Source: Betaproteobacteria bacterium (GTDB taxonomy: Bacteria > Pseudomonadota > Gammaproteobacteria > Burkholderiales > Burkholderiaceae_C). Taken from it: a DNA stretch of 64,000 nt. This document shows positions 45,246 through 53,959 of this stretch, piece after piece. How positions within the stretch are numbered: the stretch's first letter is position 1; the number at the start of each line of letters is the position of its first letter. Where the stretch lies: assembly GCA_016716535.1 (NCBI GenBank), contig JADJWD010000007.1:496001-560000 (forward strand), in the 5' to 3' direction. The notes below the pieces were generated by a model. It made no database searches and had not been told where the DNA came from. It saw only the letters and a program-made list of their open reading frames with translations. Position numbers and translations under genes: made by a program.

Positions 45246-45659
45246 ATGCCTGCCTCGTCCAAAGCTTCGTCCAAGCCCACCGCGTCCACGCTGGCGCAGT
45301 TCAACTGCGAGGTGCGGGTGCAGTTCCTGCCCGAGCAATCGCAGCTGCCCGAGGGGCCGTTCGCCTTCTCCTACACGGTGACGATCCGCAACACCGGCGG
45401 CGTGACGGCGCAACTGGTGGCGCGCCACTGGGTCATCACCAACGCCGAGGGCCGCGCCGAGGAAGTGCGCGGCCTCGCCGTCGTCGGCCACCAGCCGGTG
45501 CTGAAGCCCGGCGAGCACTTCGAATACACGAGCTGGACGCGGCTGGACACGCCACACGGCCAAATGCGCGGCACGTTCCTGTGCGTGACCGAGGACGCGC
45601 GGCCGTTCGAGGCCGAGGTGCCTGAGTTCCAGCTCGTTTATCCGGGGCTGTTGCAGTAG
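45246..45659 (+). CDS. apaG: ApaG protein
   Basis: ApaG is a small fibronectin-III-like beta-sandwich protein associated with Co2+/Mg2+ homeostasis and ApaH; its exact role is unsettled. The 137-residue product has CEVRVQFLPEQS, FSYTVTIRNTG, ARHWVITNAEGR, VVGHQPVLKPGEHFEYTSW and GTFLCVTEDARPFEAEVPEF, all family signatures. It lies 132 bases from divergent rpe, a common pairing in Burkholderiales. No apaH is in the window. Confidence 0.95.
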   Translation: MPASSKASSKPTASTLAQFNCEVRVQFLPEQSQLPEGPFAFSYTVTIRNTGGVTAQLVARHWVITNAEGRAEEVRGLAVVGHQPVLKPGEHFEYTSWTRLDTPHGQMRGTFLCVTEDARPFEAEVPEFQLVYPGLLQ

Positions 45660-45748
45660 GCGCAAGCTCGCCGTCGCGCTTCGGGCCGGGCCGAGACGCA
45701 GACCTCCGCCTGCCGGCGCAGGTCTGCGCAGGTGAAGCGCTATGCGCC

Positions 45749-45886
45749 TCACCCCCCAGGCGGCTTGCGCTCCTCGTCAGATGCCCCATCCAGCGGCTCG
45801 TCCCGCCGCCGCCCCGCCATCGTCCACCAGACGATGAACACCGCCAGCGCCAGCGCGGCCAGCACCTCGACGATCAGCAACCACAT
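45749..45886 (-). CDS. Small single-span membrane protein
   Basis: A 45-residue ORF starting MWLLIVEVLAALALAVFIVW, one membrane helix, followed by WTMAGRRRDEPLDGASDEER and PPGG. The positive cluster after the helix and the charged tail look like a real small inner-membrane protein with a cytoplasmic C-terminus. It starts 13 bases beyond the stop of the diguanylate cyclase gene, so it may be the last gene of that transcript. Confidence 0.6.
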   Translation of the reverse strand: MWLLIVEVLAALALAVFIVWWTMAGRRRDEPLDGASDEERKPPGG

Positions 45887-45899
45887 GGCTCAGCGCCGA

Positions 45900-47138
45900 T
45901 CAGCGCCGCGCCGCGCGCATCGCATGCACGTTGCTCGCGGCGCCAGCCGCCGGCCGCGGCGGTGGCGGTGACTGCGGCATCGAACGACCCCGCGCCGCCT
46001 TCGCCTCGGCCAGCGCCAGGCCGGCGCGTTCGATCGTCTGCTCGATCGACTCGCCGGCGTGCCGCTCGGCCAGGCCCGCCGACAGCGTGACGTTCAACGT
46101 CTGCGTGCCATGCACGATGCGCAGCGCCGCGACGCGCTGCTGCAGCCGCTCGAGCCCGCCGCGCACGAGCGCGGCACGCGTGTCGGGCAGCATCAGCATG
46201 AACTCCTCGCCGCCCCAGCGCGCCAGCACGTCGGAGGCGCGCACATGCTGCAGCGCCTCCTGTGCGACGGCGCGCAGCACCGCGTCGCCGACCGGGTAGC
46301 CGTGCGCGTCGTTGATCGCGCCCAGGCGGTCGATGTCGAGCTTGGCGAGGCAGAAGGTCTGGCCCGAGCGCGTGCAGCGCTGGTGTTCGTGCTCGATCAG
46401 CTCCTGCATGTGGCGGCGGTTGATCAGGCCCGTCAGCTCGTCGCGCGTCACCAGCTCGCGGATCTGCGCCAGCGCGTCGGCCAGCTCGTGCCGGCGGCGG
46501 CGCAGCCGCTCGCGCATGCCCGACAGCCGCACCGCCAGTACCGAGACGGTGGGCACCATCGTCGCCACCATCAGGAAGTGGCCGAACTCCAGCAAAGGCG
46601 GGTAGCGCACCGGGTCGACCCAGCTCATCGCGGCGGCCGTCGCGCCGAACAGCACCACCGCGTAGACGCTGACCCACATCACGTGCCGCGGCGAGACGAC
46701 GAACATGCCGAACATCAGGATGACCATGAAGATCGGGAACACGCTGCCGCGCGCGGGCCCGAGCAGCGTGTAGGCCATCGCCGCGCAACTGAGCGCGAAC
46801 ACCATCTGCGGCACCGTCAGCGAGGCGTCCCTGCATCGGCGCGACCAGCCCAGGCGGATCAGCAGGAACAGCACGACGACGCCCGCCAGCGAGAACGCCG
46901 TCCACAGCGCCACCGGCAGCGCGCGCGCCATGCCGGTCCAGACGAAGAACTGCATCGCGACGACGCTGACGCCGACCATCGCCATCGCGAGCGCCGCCTG
47001 CGCGAGGCGCAGGCGCTGCACCGGCTCGTCGGTGAAGAACAGCGTTTGAAGGCGCTGGATCAATGAAGGCGCGGCAACGGGAACTTCGGCAGCATCGGCC
47101 GGGTCGGCCGGGCTGCCGGTGGTGGCGGGAGCGCTCAT
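45900..47138 (-). CDS. Membrane diguanylate cyclase (GGDEF)
   Basis: A 412-residue enzyme predicted to make cyclic-di-GMP. About six membrane helices occupy residues 40-210 (for example AFSLAGVVVLFLLI and GSVFPIFMVILMFGMFVV). A short coiled coil leads to the GGDEF domain, with LAKLDIDRLGAINDAHGYPV and the active-site GGEEF at about 309-313. An inhibitory I-site RASD lies five residues before it, so product feedback is likely. MSAPATTGSPAD at 47138 is the chosen start; a longer frame continues upstream. No EAL domain is present. Confidence 0.88.
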   Translation of the reverse strand: MSAPATTGSPADPADAAEVPVAAPSLIQRLQTLFFTDEPVQRLRLAQAALAMAMVGVSVVAMQFFVWTGMARALPVALWTAFSLAGVVVLFLLIRLGWSRRCRDASLTVPQMVFALSCAAMAYTLLGPARGSVFPIFMVILMFGMFVVSPRHVMWVSVYAVVLFGATAAAMSWVDPVRYPPLLEFGHFLMVATMVPTVSVLAVRLSGMRERLRRRRHELADALAQIRELVTRDELTGLINRRHMQELIEHEHQRCTRSGQTFCLAKLDIDRLGAINDAHGYPVGDAVLRAVAQEALQHVRASDVLARWGGEEFMLMLPDTRAALVRGGLERLQQRVAALRIVHGTQTLNVTLSAGLAERHAGESIEQTIERAGLALAEAKAARGRSMPQSPPPPRPAAGAASNVHAMRAARR

Positions 47139-47271
47139 CGGTGGAGGGCGAATCAGCGGGCGGCAAGCGTACACCCGCGTTAACCCTTGATTTCTGCTGC
47201 GCCGCAGCAATGACGGCGGCGCACCCCGCAAGTCAGGGCTGCGGCTCAAGGCCCCGGATCAACGCCGCGGA

Positions 47272-47847
47272 TCAACGCCGAAGATGCGCCAGCGGCAGCG
47301 CCGCGCCGGCCTTCACTTCGCCGAGCGAGAAGCTCGTGTGCAGGTCCTTCACGTTCGGCAGCTTGAACAGCGTCGACATCGACCAGCGCGAGAACGCGTC
47401 GAGGTCTTGCGCCACGACTTGCAGCTCGAAGGTGCCGGTGCCGCTGATGTAGTGGCAGGCGATGACCTCGGGCAGCGCGCGGATCGCGTCTTCGAGCGCC
47501 CTTGTCGCCGGTGCGTTGTTGCGCTCGGCGTCGACGCGCACGAAGGCGAGCACGCCGAGGCCGATCTTGCGCCGGTCGATCTCGGCGCGGTAGCCGGTGA
47601 TGTAGCCCTGCTCCTCGAGCCAGCGCACGCGCCGCCAGGTCGGCGCGGCCGACAGGCCGATGCGCGCGGCCAGCTCGGCGTTGGTCAGCCGCGCGTCGCG
47701 TTGCAGTTCGCCGAGGATGACGACGTCGTAGCGGTCGAGCGCGGTGCCGTGCGGCGGCTCGGGGGCGTCGCGCGCCGCATCGCGGCCGGCGGCGTGGCCG
47801 GCCGCCGGCGTGGTGGTTTTCCCCAAGCTGCGCTTCTTGAGCGTCAT
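47272..47847 (-). CDS. Lrp/AsnC-family transcriptional regulator
   Basis: A 191-residue regulator, longer than typical Lrp (about 155-165) because of a basic N-terminal extension of about 35 residues. The HTH is DVVILGELQRDARLTNAELA followed by ARIGLSAAPTWRRVRWLEEQ, and the C-terminal RAM domain has VIACHYISGTGTFELQVVA and a short Leu-rich tail. It is divergent from the indolepyruvate oxidoreductase gene (149-base gap with a palindrome), as expected for a local regulator of aromatic or branched amino-acid catabolism. Confidence 0.88.
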   Translation of the reverse strand: MTLKKRSLGKTTTPAAGHAAGRDAARDAPEPPHGTALDRYDVVILGELQRDARLTNAELAARIGLSAAPTWRRVRWLEEQGYITGYRAEIDRRKIGLGVLAFVRVDAERNNAPATRALEDAIRALPEVIACHYISGTGTFELQVVAQDLDAFSRWSMSTLFKLPNVKDLHTSFSLGEVKAGAALPLAHLRR

Positions 47848-47892
47848 TCGCGCAACTCCTCCCCGGTTCGGCGCAACGTCCTTGCTCGAAGC

Positions 47893-47908
47893 ATGCCTGA
47901 TCGGGCAT
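47893..47908. promoter_or_regulatory. Candidate Lrp-family operator palindrome
   Basis: ATGCCTGATCGGGCAT, an inverted repeat with 7 of 8 half-site positions matching, between the divergent Lrp-family and indolepyruvate oxidoreductase genes. Its place in the short shared promoter region makes an operator role plausible. Confidence 0.4.
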
Positions 47909-47996
47909 CGAAAGAAAAGACACGCCTCACCACCCCACCCTAAACTCCGGGCCCTTCGACCGAACCTTTGCGCCCCGTTTTAGGAGCCCGCCGCCG

Positions 47997-50900
47997 ATGA
48001 ATGCCCCGCTGCCCGAGTCGATCCGCAAGGCGCTCGAGACCGCGACGCTCGACGACAAGTACAGCCTCGAACAGGGCCGCGCCTTCATGAGCGGCGTGCA
48101 GGCGCTGGTGCGGCTGCCGATGCTGCAACGCCAGCGCGACGCGCGCGCCGGGCTCGACACCGCCGGTTTCATCAGCGGCTACCGCGGCAGCCCGCTCGGC
48201 GGCTACGACCAGGCGCTGTGGGCGGCGAAGAAGCACCTGGCGGCCAACCACATCGTCTTCCAGCCCGGCGTCAACGAGGAGCTCGCCGCCACCGCGGTGT
48301 GGGGCACGCAGCAGCTCGACCTCTATCCGCAGAGCAAGAAGCACGACGGCGTCTTCGGCATCTGGTACGGCAAGGGGCCGGGCGTCGACCGCTCGCTCGA
48401 CGTCTTCAAGCACGCCAACAACGCCGGCACGGCGCGGCACGGCGGCGTCATCGCGGTGGCCGGCGACGACCACGTCGCCAAGAGCAGCACCGCGGCGCAC
48501 CAGAGCGACCACGTCTTCAAGGCGTGCGGCTTCCCGACCTTCTTCCCGAGCAACGTGCAGGACATCCTCGACATGGGCCTGCACGCCTTCGCGATGAGCC
48601 GCTACGCGGGCGTGTGGACGGGCATGAAGACGATCCAGGAGGTCGTCGAGTCGGCCGCCAGCGTGACGGTGGACCCCGCTCGCGTGCAGATCATGCTGCC
48701 CGAGGACTTCACGATGCCGCCGGGCGGCGTGCACATCCGCTGGCCCGACGGCGCGCTCGAGCAGGAGGCGCGCCTGTTCGACACCAAGTGGTACGCGGCG
48801 CTCGCCTACGTGCGCGCGAACCGGCTGAACTTCAACGTCGTCGCGGGGCCGAACGACCGCTTCGGCCTGATTGCCAGCGGCAAGGCCTACAACGACATGC
48901 GCCAGGCGCTCGTCGACCTCGGCCTCGACGACGACACCTGCCGCGCGCTGGGCATCCGCGTGCACAAGGTCAACGTCGTCTGGCCGCTCGAAGCGACGAT
49001 CACGCGCGAGTTCGCGCAAGGCCTCTCGGAGATCCTCGTCGTCGAGGAAAAGCGCCAGGTCATCGAGTACCAGCTCAAGGAGGAGCTGTACAACTGGCGC
49101 CCCGACGTGCGGCCGAACGTGCTGGGCAAGTTCGACGAGCCGGCGCACACGAGCGGCAACGATCTTTCCGGCGGCGAGTGGAGCCGGCCGAACCCGAGTG
49201 ACAGCTGGCTCCTGCGCGCCAACGCCGACCTGAGCCCGGCGCTCGTCGCCAAGGCGATCGCCAGGCGGCTGCTCGCCACCGGCATCGTGCCGGCGCGCAG
49301 CGACATCGCCGCGCGCATGCAGCAGCGGCTCGATGTGATCGCCGCGCGCGAGCGCCAGCTCGCCGAGATCAAGACCGGCACCGGCGACCGCATCCCCTGG
49401 TTCTGCAGCGGCTGCCCGCACAACACGAGCACGCGCGTGCCCGAAGGCAGCCGCGCGATGGCCGGCATCGGCTGCCACTTCATGGCCGTGTGGATGGACC
49501 GCAGCACCAGCACCTTCAGCCAGATGGGCGGCGAAGGCGTGGCGTGGGTCGGCCAGGCGCACTTCACCAAGGACAAGCACGTCTTCGCCAACCTCGGCGA
49601 CGGCACGTACTTCCATAGCGGCCTGCTGGCGATCCGCCAGAGCATCGCCGCCGGCGTGAACATCACCTACAAGGTGCTCTACAACGACGCCGTCGCGATG
49701 ACCGGCGGCCAGCAGGTCGGCGAGCGCGCCGAGGGGCACACGCCGCTGCAGATCCAGAAGAGCCTCGTCGCTGAAGGCGTCAAGAGGCTCGTCATCGTCT
49801 CCGACCAGCCCGAGAAGTACGACGGCGCGGCGCTGGAAGCCGGCGTCACCGTGCACCACCGCGACGAACTCGACCGCATCCAGCGCGAGCTGCGCGAGAT
49901 CGAAGGCGTCACCGCGATCCTCTACGACCAGACCTGCGCGACCGAGAAGCGCCGGCGTCGCAAGCGCGGCAAGATGGTCGACCCCGCCAAGCGCGTCGTC
50001 ATCAACGAACTCGTCTGCGAAGGCTGCGGCGACTGCGGCGTCGCGAGCAACTGCCTCTCGGTCGAGCCGGTCGAAACCGAGTTCGGCCGCAAGCGCCGCA
50101 TCAACCAGAACACCTGCAACAAGGACTTCTCCTGCGTGAAGGGCTTCTGCCCGAGCTTCGTCACCGTCGAGGGCGGGCAGTTGAAGAAGCCGGCGAAGGA
50201 CAAGACGCAGCACTCGCTCGCCGGCCTCGCGCTGCTGCCCGAGCCGCCGCTGCCGCTGGCCGAGCAGGCGTACGGCATCGTCGTCGCCGGCGTCGGCGGC
50301 ACCGGCGTCATCACGATCGGCCAGCTGCTCGGCATGGCCGCGCACCTCGAAGGCAAGGGCGTCGTCACGCAGGACAGCGCGGGCCTCGCGCAAAAGGGCG
50401 GCGCCACCTGGAGCCATGTGCAGATCGCCAACCGGCCCGCAGCCATCCACACGAGCAAGGTCGACACCGCGAAGGCCGACCTCGTGATCGGCTGCGATGC
50501 GATCGTCACCGCCGGCAAGGCCACGCTCGGCGTCATGCAGCCCGGCCGCACCTTCGTCGCGCTGAACACGCACGGCACGCCGACCGCGGCGTTCGTCAAG
50601 CAGCCCGACTGGCAAAGCCCGGGCGCGGCGTGCGAGGCGGCGCTGCGCGGCACCGTCGGCGAAGACCAGGTCGGCGCCTTCGACGCCGAGCAGGCCGCCG
50701 AGCAGCTGCTCGGCGACAGCCTGTACACGAACCCGCTGATCCTCGGCTACGCTTGGCAGAAGGGCCGCGTGCCGCTGACGCACGCGGCGCTGATGCGCGC
50801 CATCGAGCTGAACGGCGTGCAGGCCGAGAACAACAAGGCCGCCTTCGAGTGGGGCCGGCGCTGCGCGCACGATCTCGCCGGCGTGCGGGCGCTGTTCAAG

Positions 50901-51563
50901 GCGCAGCAGGTCGTCCAGGTCATCAAGCGGCCGTCGCTCGACGACGTCGTGAAGACGCGCGCCGAGTTCCTGACCGGGTATCAGAACGCGGCCTATGCGG
51001 CCGAGTACACGGCCTTCGTCGAGAAGGTGAAGGCGGCGGAAGCTCCGCTCGGCGGCACGCCGGTGCTCGCCGAGGCGGTGGCCCGCTACCTCTTCAAGCT
51101 GATGGCCTACAAGGACGAGTACGAGGTCGCGCGGCTGCACACCGACAGCACGTTCACGTCGAAGATCGCGGCGATGTTCGAAGGCGACTTCAAGCTCGTC
51201 CACCACCTCGCGCCGCCGGCGTTCGCGAAGACCAACGAGCGCGGCGAGTTGGCCAAGCGCGCCTACGGCCCGTGGGTGCGCACGGCCTTCGGCCTGCTCG
51301 CGAAGATGAAGGGCCTGCGCGGCACGGCGCTCGACCCGTTCGGCCGCAGCGCCGAGCGGCAAGGCGAGCGCGCGCTGATCGTCGAATACCGCGCTTCGAT
51401 CGACGAAGTGCTGAAGACGCTCTCGGCGGACAACCGCGCGCTGGCCGCCGAGATCGCCCGCATCCCCGAGGAGATCCGCGGCTACGGCCACGTGAAGGCG
51501 CGGCATCTCGAAGCGGCGCGGACGAAGTGGCGCTCGCTGATGGCGCGCTGGCGCGGGGCTTGA
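47997..51563 (+). CDS. Indolepyruvate ferredoxin oxidoreductase (fused)
   Basis: A 1188-residue fused 2-oxoacid:ferredoxin oxidoreductase, converting aryl-pyruvates from aromatic amino acids (possibly branched 2-oxoacids) to acyl-CoA. The N-terminal domain has GFISGYRGSPLGGYD, followed by AVAGDDHVAKSS and the TPP-binding part (FCSGCPHNTST, AGIGCHFMAVW, MGGEGVAWVGQA). A ferredoxin-like centre has CEGCGDCGVASNC (from Cys674) and CNKDFSCVKGFC. The C-terminal gamma domain has VVAGVGGTGVITIGQLLG and DSAGLAQKGGATWSHVQ. It starts at ATG 47997 after a TAGGAG site, divergent from the Lrp regulator. Confidence 0.93.
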   Translation: MNAPLPESIRKALETATLDDKYSLEQGRAFMSGVQALVRLPMLQRQRDARAGLDTAGFISGYRGSPLGGYDQALWAAKKHLAANHIVFQPGVNEELAATAVWGTQQLDLYPQSKKHDGVFGIWYGKGPGVDRSLDVFKHANNAGTARHGGVIAVAGDDHVAKSSTAAHQSDHVFKACGFPTFFPSNVQDILDMGLHAFAMSRYAGVWTGMKTIQEVVESAASVTVDPARVQIMLPEDFTMPPGGVHIRWPDGALEQEARLFDTKWYAALAYVRANRLNFNVVAGPNDRFGLIASGKAYNDMRQALVDLGLDDDTCRALGIRVHKVNVVWPLEATITREFAQGLSEILVVEEKRQVIEYQLKEELYNWRPDVRPNVLGKFDEPAHTSGNDLSGGEWSRPNPSDSWLLRANADLSPALVAKAIARRLLATGIVPARSDIAARMQQRLDVIAARERQLAEIKTGTGDRIPWFCSGCPHNTSTRVPEGSRAMAGIGCHFMAVWMDRSTSTFSQMGGEGVAWVGQAHFTKDKHVFANLGDGTYFHSGLLAIRQSIAAGVNITYKVLYNDAVAMTGGQQVGERAEGHTPLQIQKSLVAEGVKRLVIVSDQPEKYDGAALEAGVTVHHRDELDRIQRELREIEGVTAILYDQTCATEKRRRRKRGKMVDPAKRVVINELVCEGCGDCGVASNCLSVEPVETEFGRKRRINQNTCNKDFSCVKGFCPSFVTVEGGQLKKPAKDKTQHSLAGLALLPEPPLPLAEQAYGIVVAGVGGTGVITIGQLLGMAAHLEGKGVVTQDSAGLAQKGGATWSHVQIANRPAAIHTSKVDTAKADLVIGCDAIVTAGKATLGVMQPGRTFVALNTHGTPTAAFVKQPDWQSPGAACEAALRGTVGEDQVGAFDAEQAAEQLLGDSLYTNPLILGYAWQKGRVPLTHAALMRAIELNGVQAENNKAAFEWGRRCAHDLAGVRALFKAQQVVQVIKRPSLDDVVKTRAEFLTGYQNAAYAAEYTAFVEKVKAAEAPLGGTPVLAEAVARYLFKLMAYKDEYEVARLHTDSTFTSKIAAMFEGDFKLVHHLAPPAFAKTNERGELAKRAYGPWVRTAFGLLAKMKGLRGTALDPFGRSAERQGERALIVEYRASIDEVLKTLSADNRALAAEIARIPEEIRGYGHVKARHLEAARTKWRSLMARWRGA

Positions 51564-51570
51564 GCGGAAG

Positions 51571-52431
51571 TTGAACGAGAGCTGGAGCGCCCTCGCAGCG
51601 GCCCGCCAGGCGCGTACGCCGCGCGTGCCGTTCTTCGTGCGCGGCATCGCGGTCGGCGCGGTGGCCACAGCGGATCTGCCGGCCCTCGGCGCTTTCGCGG
51701 ACGCGGTTCGCATCGATGAGCGGGGCGTGCACACCCTCGCCGACGACCCGAGCGAGGCGCTCGCGCCAGTGAACCGCGCACTGCACGAGGCCGGCCTCGT
51801 GCGCGCCTGGCGCAACGAGCTCTTCGCGCTGCCGCACCCGGGCACATTGGAGACGCTGGCGCGCATCGAGCGCGCCGCGGCGCGCTTCTGGGGCACGTTG
51901 ACACTCGGCGCGCACGCCACCGGCTTCGTGCGCGGCGCCGACGGGCGGCCGAGCCACTTGTGGATCGCGCAGCGCGCATTCGACAAGGCCACCGACCCGG
52001 GCAAGTTCGACAACCTCATCGGCGGCGGCGTCGGCCTCGGCCAGACGCCGCGCGACACGCTCGTGCGCGAGGCGTTCGAGGAAGCCGGCCTCGCACCGGC
52101 CGAGGTGGCCAAGGCCGCGCCGGGGCACGTCATCGCGCTCGCGCGCGACATCGCCGAGGGTTATCAGCAGGAGTGGCTCTATGGCTTCGACATCGAGCTG
52201 CCGCACGGCCGCGCGCCGGTGAACCAGGACGGCGAGGTCGCGGGCTTCCAGTTGCTCACCGTCGAGGAAGCCGCGGCGCTCGCTGCCGGCGACACGATGA
52301 CCGTCGACGCGGCGCTCGTGACGCTGGACTTCCTGCTTCGGCATGCGCTGTTGCCCGCCGACGACGACGCGACACACCGGCTCGCCGCGGCGATGGCCGC
52401 GCTGCGCGTGCACATGGGCTCGGCCGCCTGA
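51571..52431 (+). CDS. Nudix hydrolase with N-terminal DUF4743-like region
   Basis: A 286-residue Nudix protein. The first 110 residues are a helical extension of the DUF4743/thiamine-pyrophosphokinase-associated type. The Nudix box is GGGVGLGQTPRDTLVREAFE then EAGL; REAFEEAGL is canonical, but Gln157 replaces the first Glu of GX5E. The EEAGL part keeps the metal-binding glutamates. The substrate is unknown. The start is a TTG at 51571, 7 bases after the previous stop, so it is probably translated with the oxidoreductase; no better ATG is nearby. Confidence 0.85.
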   Translation: MNESWSALAAARQARTPRVPFFVRGIAVGAVATADLPALGAFADAVRIDERGVHTLADDPSEALAPVNRALHEAGLVRAWRNELFALPHPGTLETLARIERAAARFWGTLTLGAHATGFVRGADGRPSHLWIAQRAFDKATDPGKFDNLIGGGVGLGQTPRDTLVREAFEEAGLAPAEVAKAAPGHVIALARDIAEGYQQEWLYGFDIELPHGRAPVNQDGEVAGFQLLTVEEAAALAAGDTMTVDAALVTLDFLLRHALLPADDDATHRLAAAMAALRVHMGSAA

Positions 52432-52652
52432 GCCGACTCACCGGCTCGGCCGCCCAGGCCACCTCGGCCTCTTCGTCCGCCTCGGGTTAGACCCGGTTGT
52501 GAGTCCCCTGCCCACCGCCAATAGTCGGCGGCGAGGGTGGTGGCGCTGCCATGGGCGCGGGCAGGCGGCCACGGTGGCGCCCTCGTGAGACGTTCATTGC
52601 GTCCCCTTCCCCACCTCCATCCTTCCTCGACGCGCGCCCAGGAGACCACGTG

Positions 52653-53864
52653 ATGTCCGAGCAGACCCTCCCCGTCAGCACGATGCCGAACCCGGAGGAC
52701 CGTCCGGCCAGGCGCCGCTTCCTCAACGTGGCCGTCGCCGGCGCAGGCGCCGCCGCACTCGCTGCCTGCGGCAAGAAAGAGACGGCCGCGCCCGCCGCCG
52801 CCGCGTCGGGCGCGGCACCGGCCGTCGCCGCCGCACCCTCGACCGTCGTGCTGAAGATGCAGGGCTCGTGGGGCGCCAAGGACATCTTCAACGAGATGGC
52901 CGAGGAGTACGTCAAGCGCGTCAACGAGATGGCCGGCGGCCGGCTGCGCATCGACTACCTTGTCGCCGGCGCGGTCGTCAAGCCGTTCGAGGTGATGGAC
53001 GCGGTGTCCAAGGGCGTGCTCGACGCCGGCCACACGGTGCCGGTGTACTGGTACGGCAAGAGCAAGGTCGCGTCGCTGTTCGGCTCGGGGCCGATCAACG
53101 GCTGCGACGCGCACCAGACGCTCGCCTGGATCTACCGCGGCGGCGGCCTCGACCTCTACAACGAGCTGCTGGGCAAACTGGGCCTGAACGTCGTCGGCTT
53201 CTTCGCGATGCCGATGCCGACGCAGCCGCTCGGCTGGTTCAGGCAGCCGATCAAGGATGCCAAGGCGCTGGGCGGCCTGAAGTACCGCACCGTGGGCCTG
53301 GCGGCCGACCTCTTCCAGGCGATGGGCTCGAAGGTCACGCAGCTGCCCGGCGGCGAAATCATGCCTGCGCTCGAGAAGGGCGTGATCGACGCGTTCGAGT
53401 TCAACAACCCGACCTCGGACATGCGCTTCGGCGCGCAGGACGTGATCAAGAACTACATGATGGGCAGCTTCCATCAGGCGATGGAGTTCTTCGAGATCAC
53501 GTTCAACAAGGCGAAGTGGGACACGCTGCCCGCCGACCTGAAGGCCATCCTGCGCTACGGCGTCGAGGCGGCCAGCTCGTCGAACTGGTGGACGGCGATG
53601 GACAACTACTCGCGCGATCTGCAGGAGCTCGTCGACAAGCACAAGGTCAACGTCATCCGCACGCCGCGCGCGGTGTTCGCCGAGCAGTTGAAGGCGTGGG
53701 ACAGCCTGACGCAGAAGCTCTCCGACGAGGACCCGTTCTTCAAGAAGGTCGTCGAGTCGCAGCGCGCCTGGGCCAAGCGGGTGGCCTACTACATGTTCGT
53801 CAACGAGGCCGACTACCGCATGGGCTACGAGCACGTGTTCAAGACCAAGCTGCCGGCGGCCTGA
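52653..53864 (+). CDS. TRAP transporter substrate-binding protein (DctP/TakP-like)
   Basis: A 403-residue periplasmic receptor of a TRAP uptake system. The N-terminus has a twin-arginine pattern (ARRRFLNVA) and ends in a lipobox, AALAACGKKE, so it may be a Tat-exported lipoprotein. The mature part has WGAKDIFNEMAEEYVKRVNE, FEVMDAVSKGVLDAGHTVPV, GGLKYRTVGLAADLFQAMG and VIDAFEFNNPTSDM, like the DctP family and the 2-oxoacid receptor TakP. The ATG at 52653 is chosen; an in-frame ATG ten codons later is possible. An intrinsic terminator follows before the permease genes. Confidence 0.9.
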   Translation: MSEQTLPVSTMPNPEDRPARRRFLNVAVAGAGAAALAACGKKETAAPAAAASGAAPAVAAAPSTVVLKMQGSWGAKDIFNEMAEEYVKRVNEMAGGRLRIDYLVAGAVVKPFEVMDAVSKGVLDAGHTVPVYWYGKSKVASLFGSGPINGCDAHQTLAWIYRGGGLDLYNELLGKLGLNVVGFFAMPMPTQPLGWFRQPIKDAKALGGLKYRTVGLAADLFQAMGSKVTQLPGGEIMPALEKGVIDAFEFNNPTSDMRFGAQDVIKNYMMGSFHQAMEFFEITFNKAKWDTLPADLKAILRYGVEAASSSNWWTAMDNYSRDLQELVDKHKVNVIRTPRAVFAEQLKAWDSLTQKLSDEDPFFKKVVESQRAWAKRVAYYMFVNEADYRMGYEHVFKTKLPAA

Positions 53865-53896
53865 CGCACGCGCCCGCGGCGCGGCCACGCGGGAGG

Positions 53897-53925
53897 AAGG
53901 GGCGGCCGATCCGCCCCTTTTTCTT
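53897..53925 (+). terminator. Intrinsic terminator between TRAP receptor and permeases
   Basis: The stem AAGGGGCGG / CCGCCCCTT (53897-53905 and 53911-53919) with a 5-base loop is followed by TTTCTT. It begins 32 bases after the receptor gene stop and would reduce transcription into the permease genes, giving more receptor than channel. Confidence 0.8.
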
Positions 53926-53959
53926 GCCCCTCGCCCCCGAAACCCCGCAGGAAAGCGCC

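Noticed and set aside
47940..52151. Open frame of 1403 codons antisense to the indolepyruvate oxidoreductase
   Set aside because: Shadow frame; the plus-strand gene has clear catalytic and cysteine motifs.
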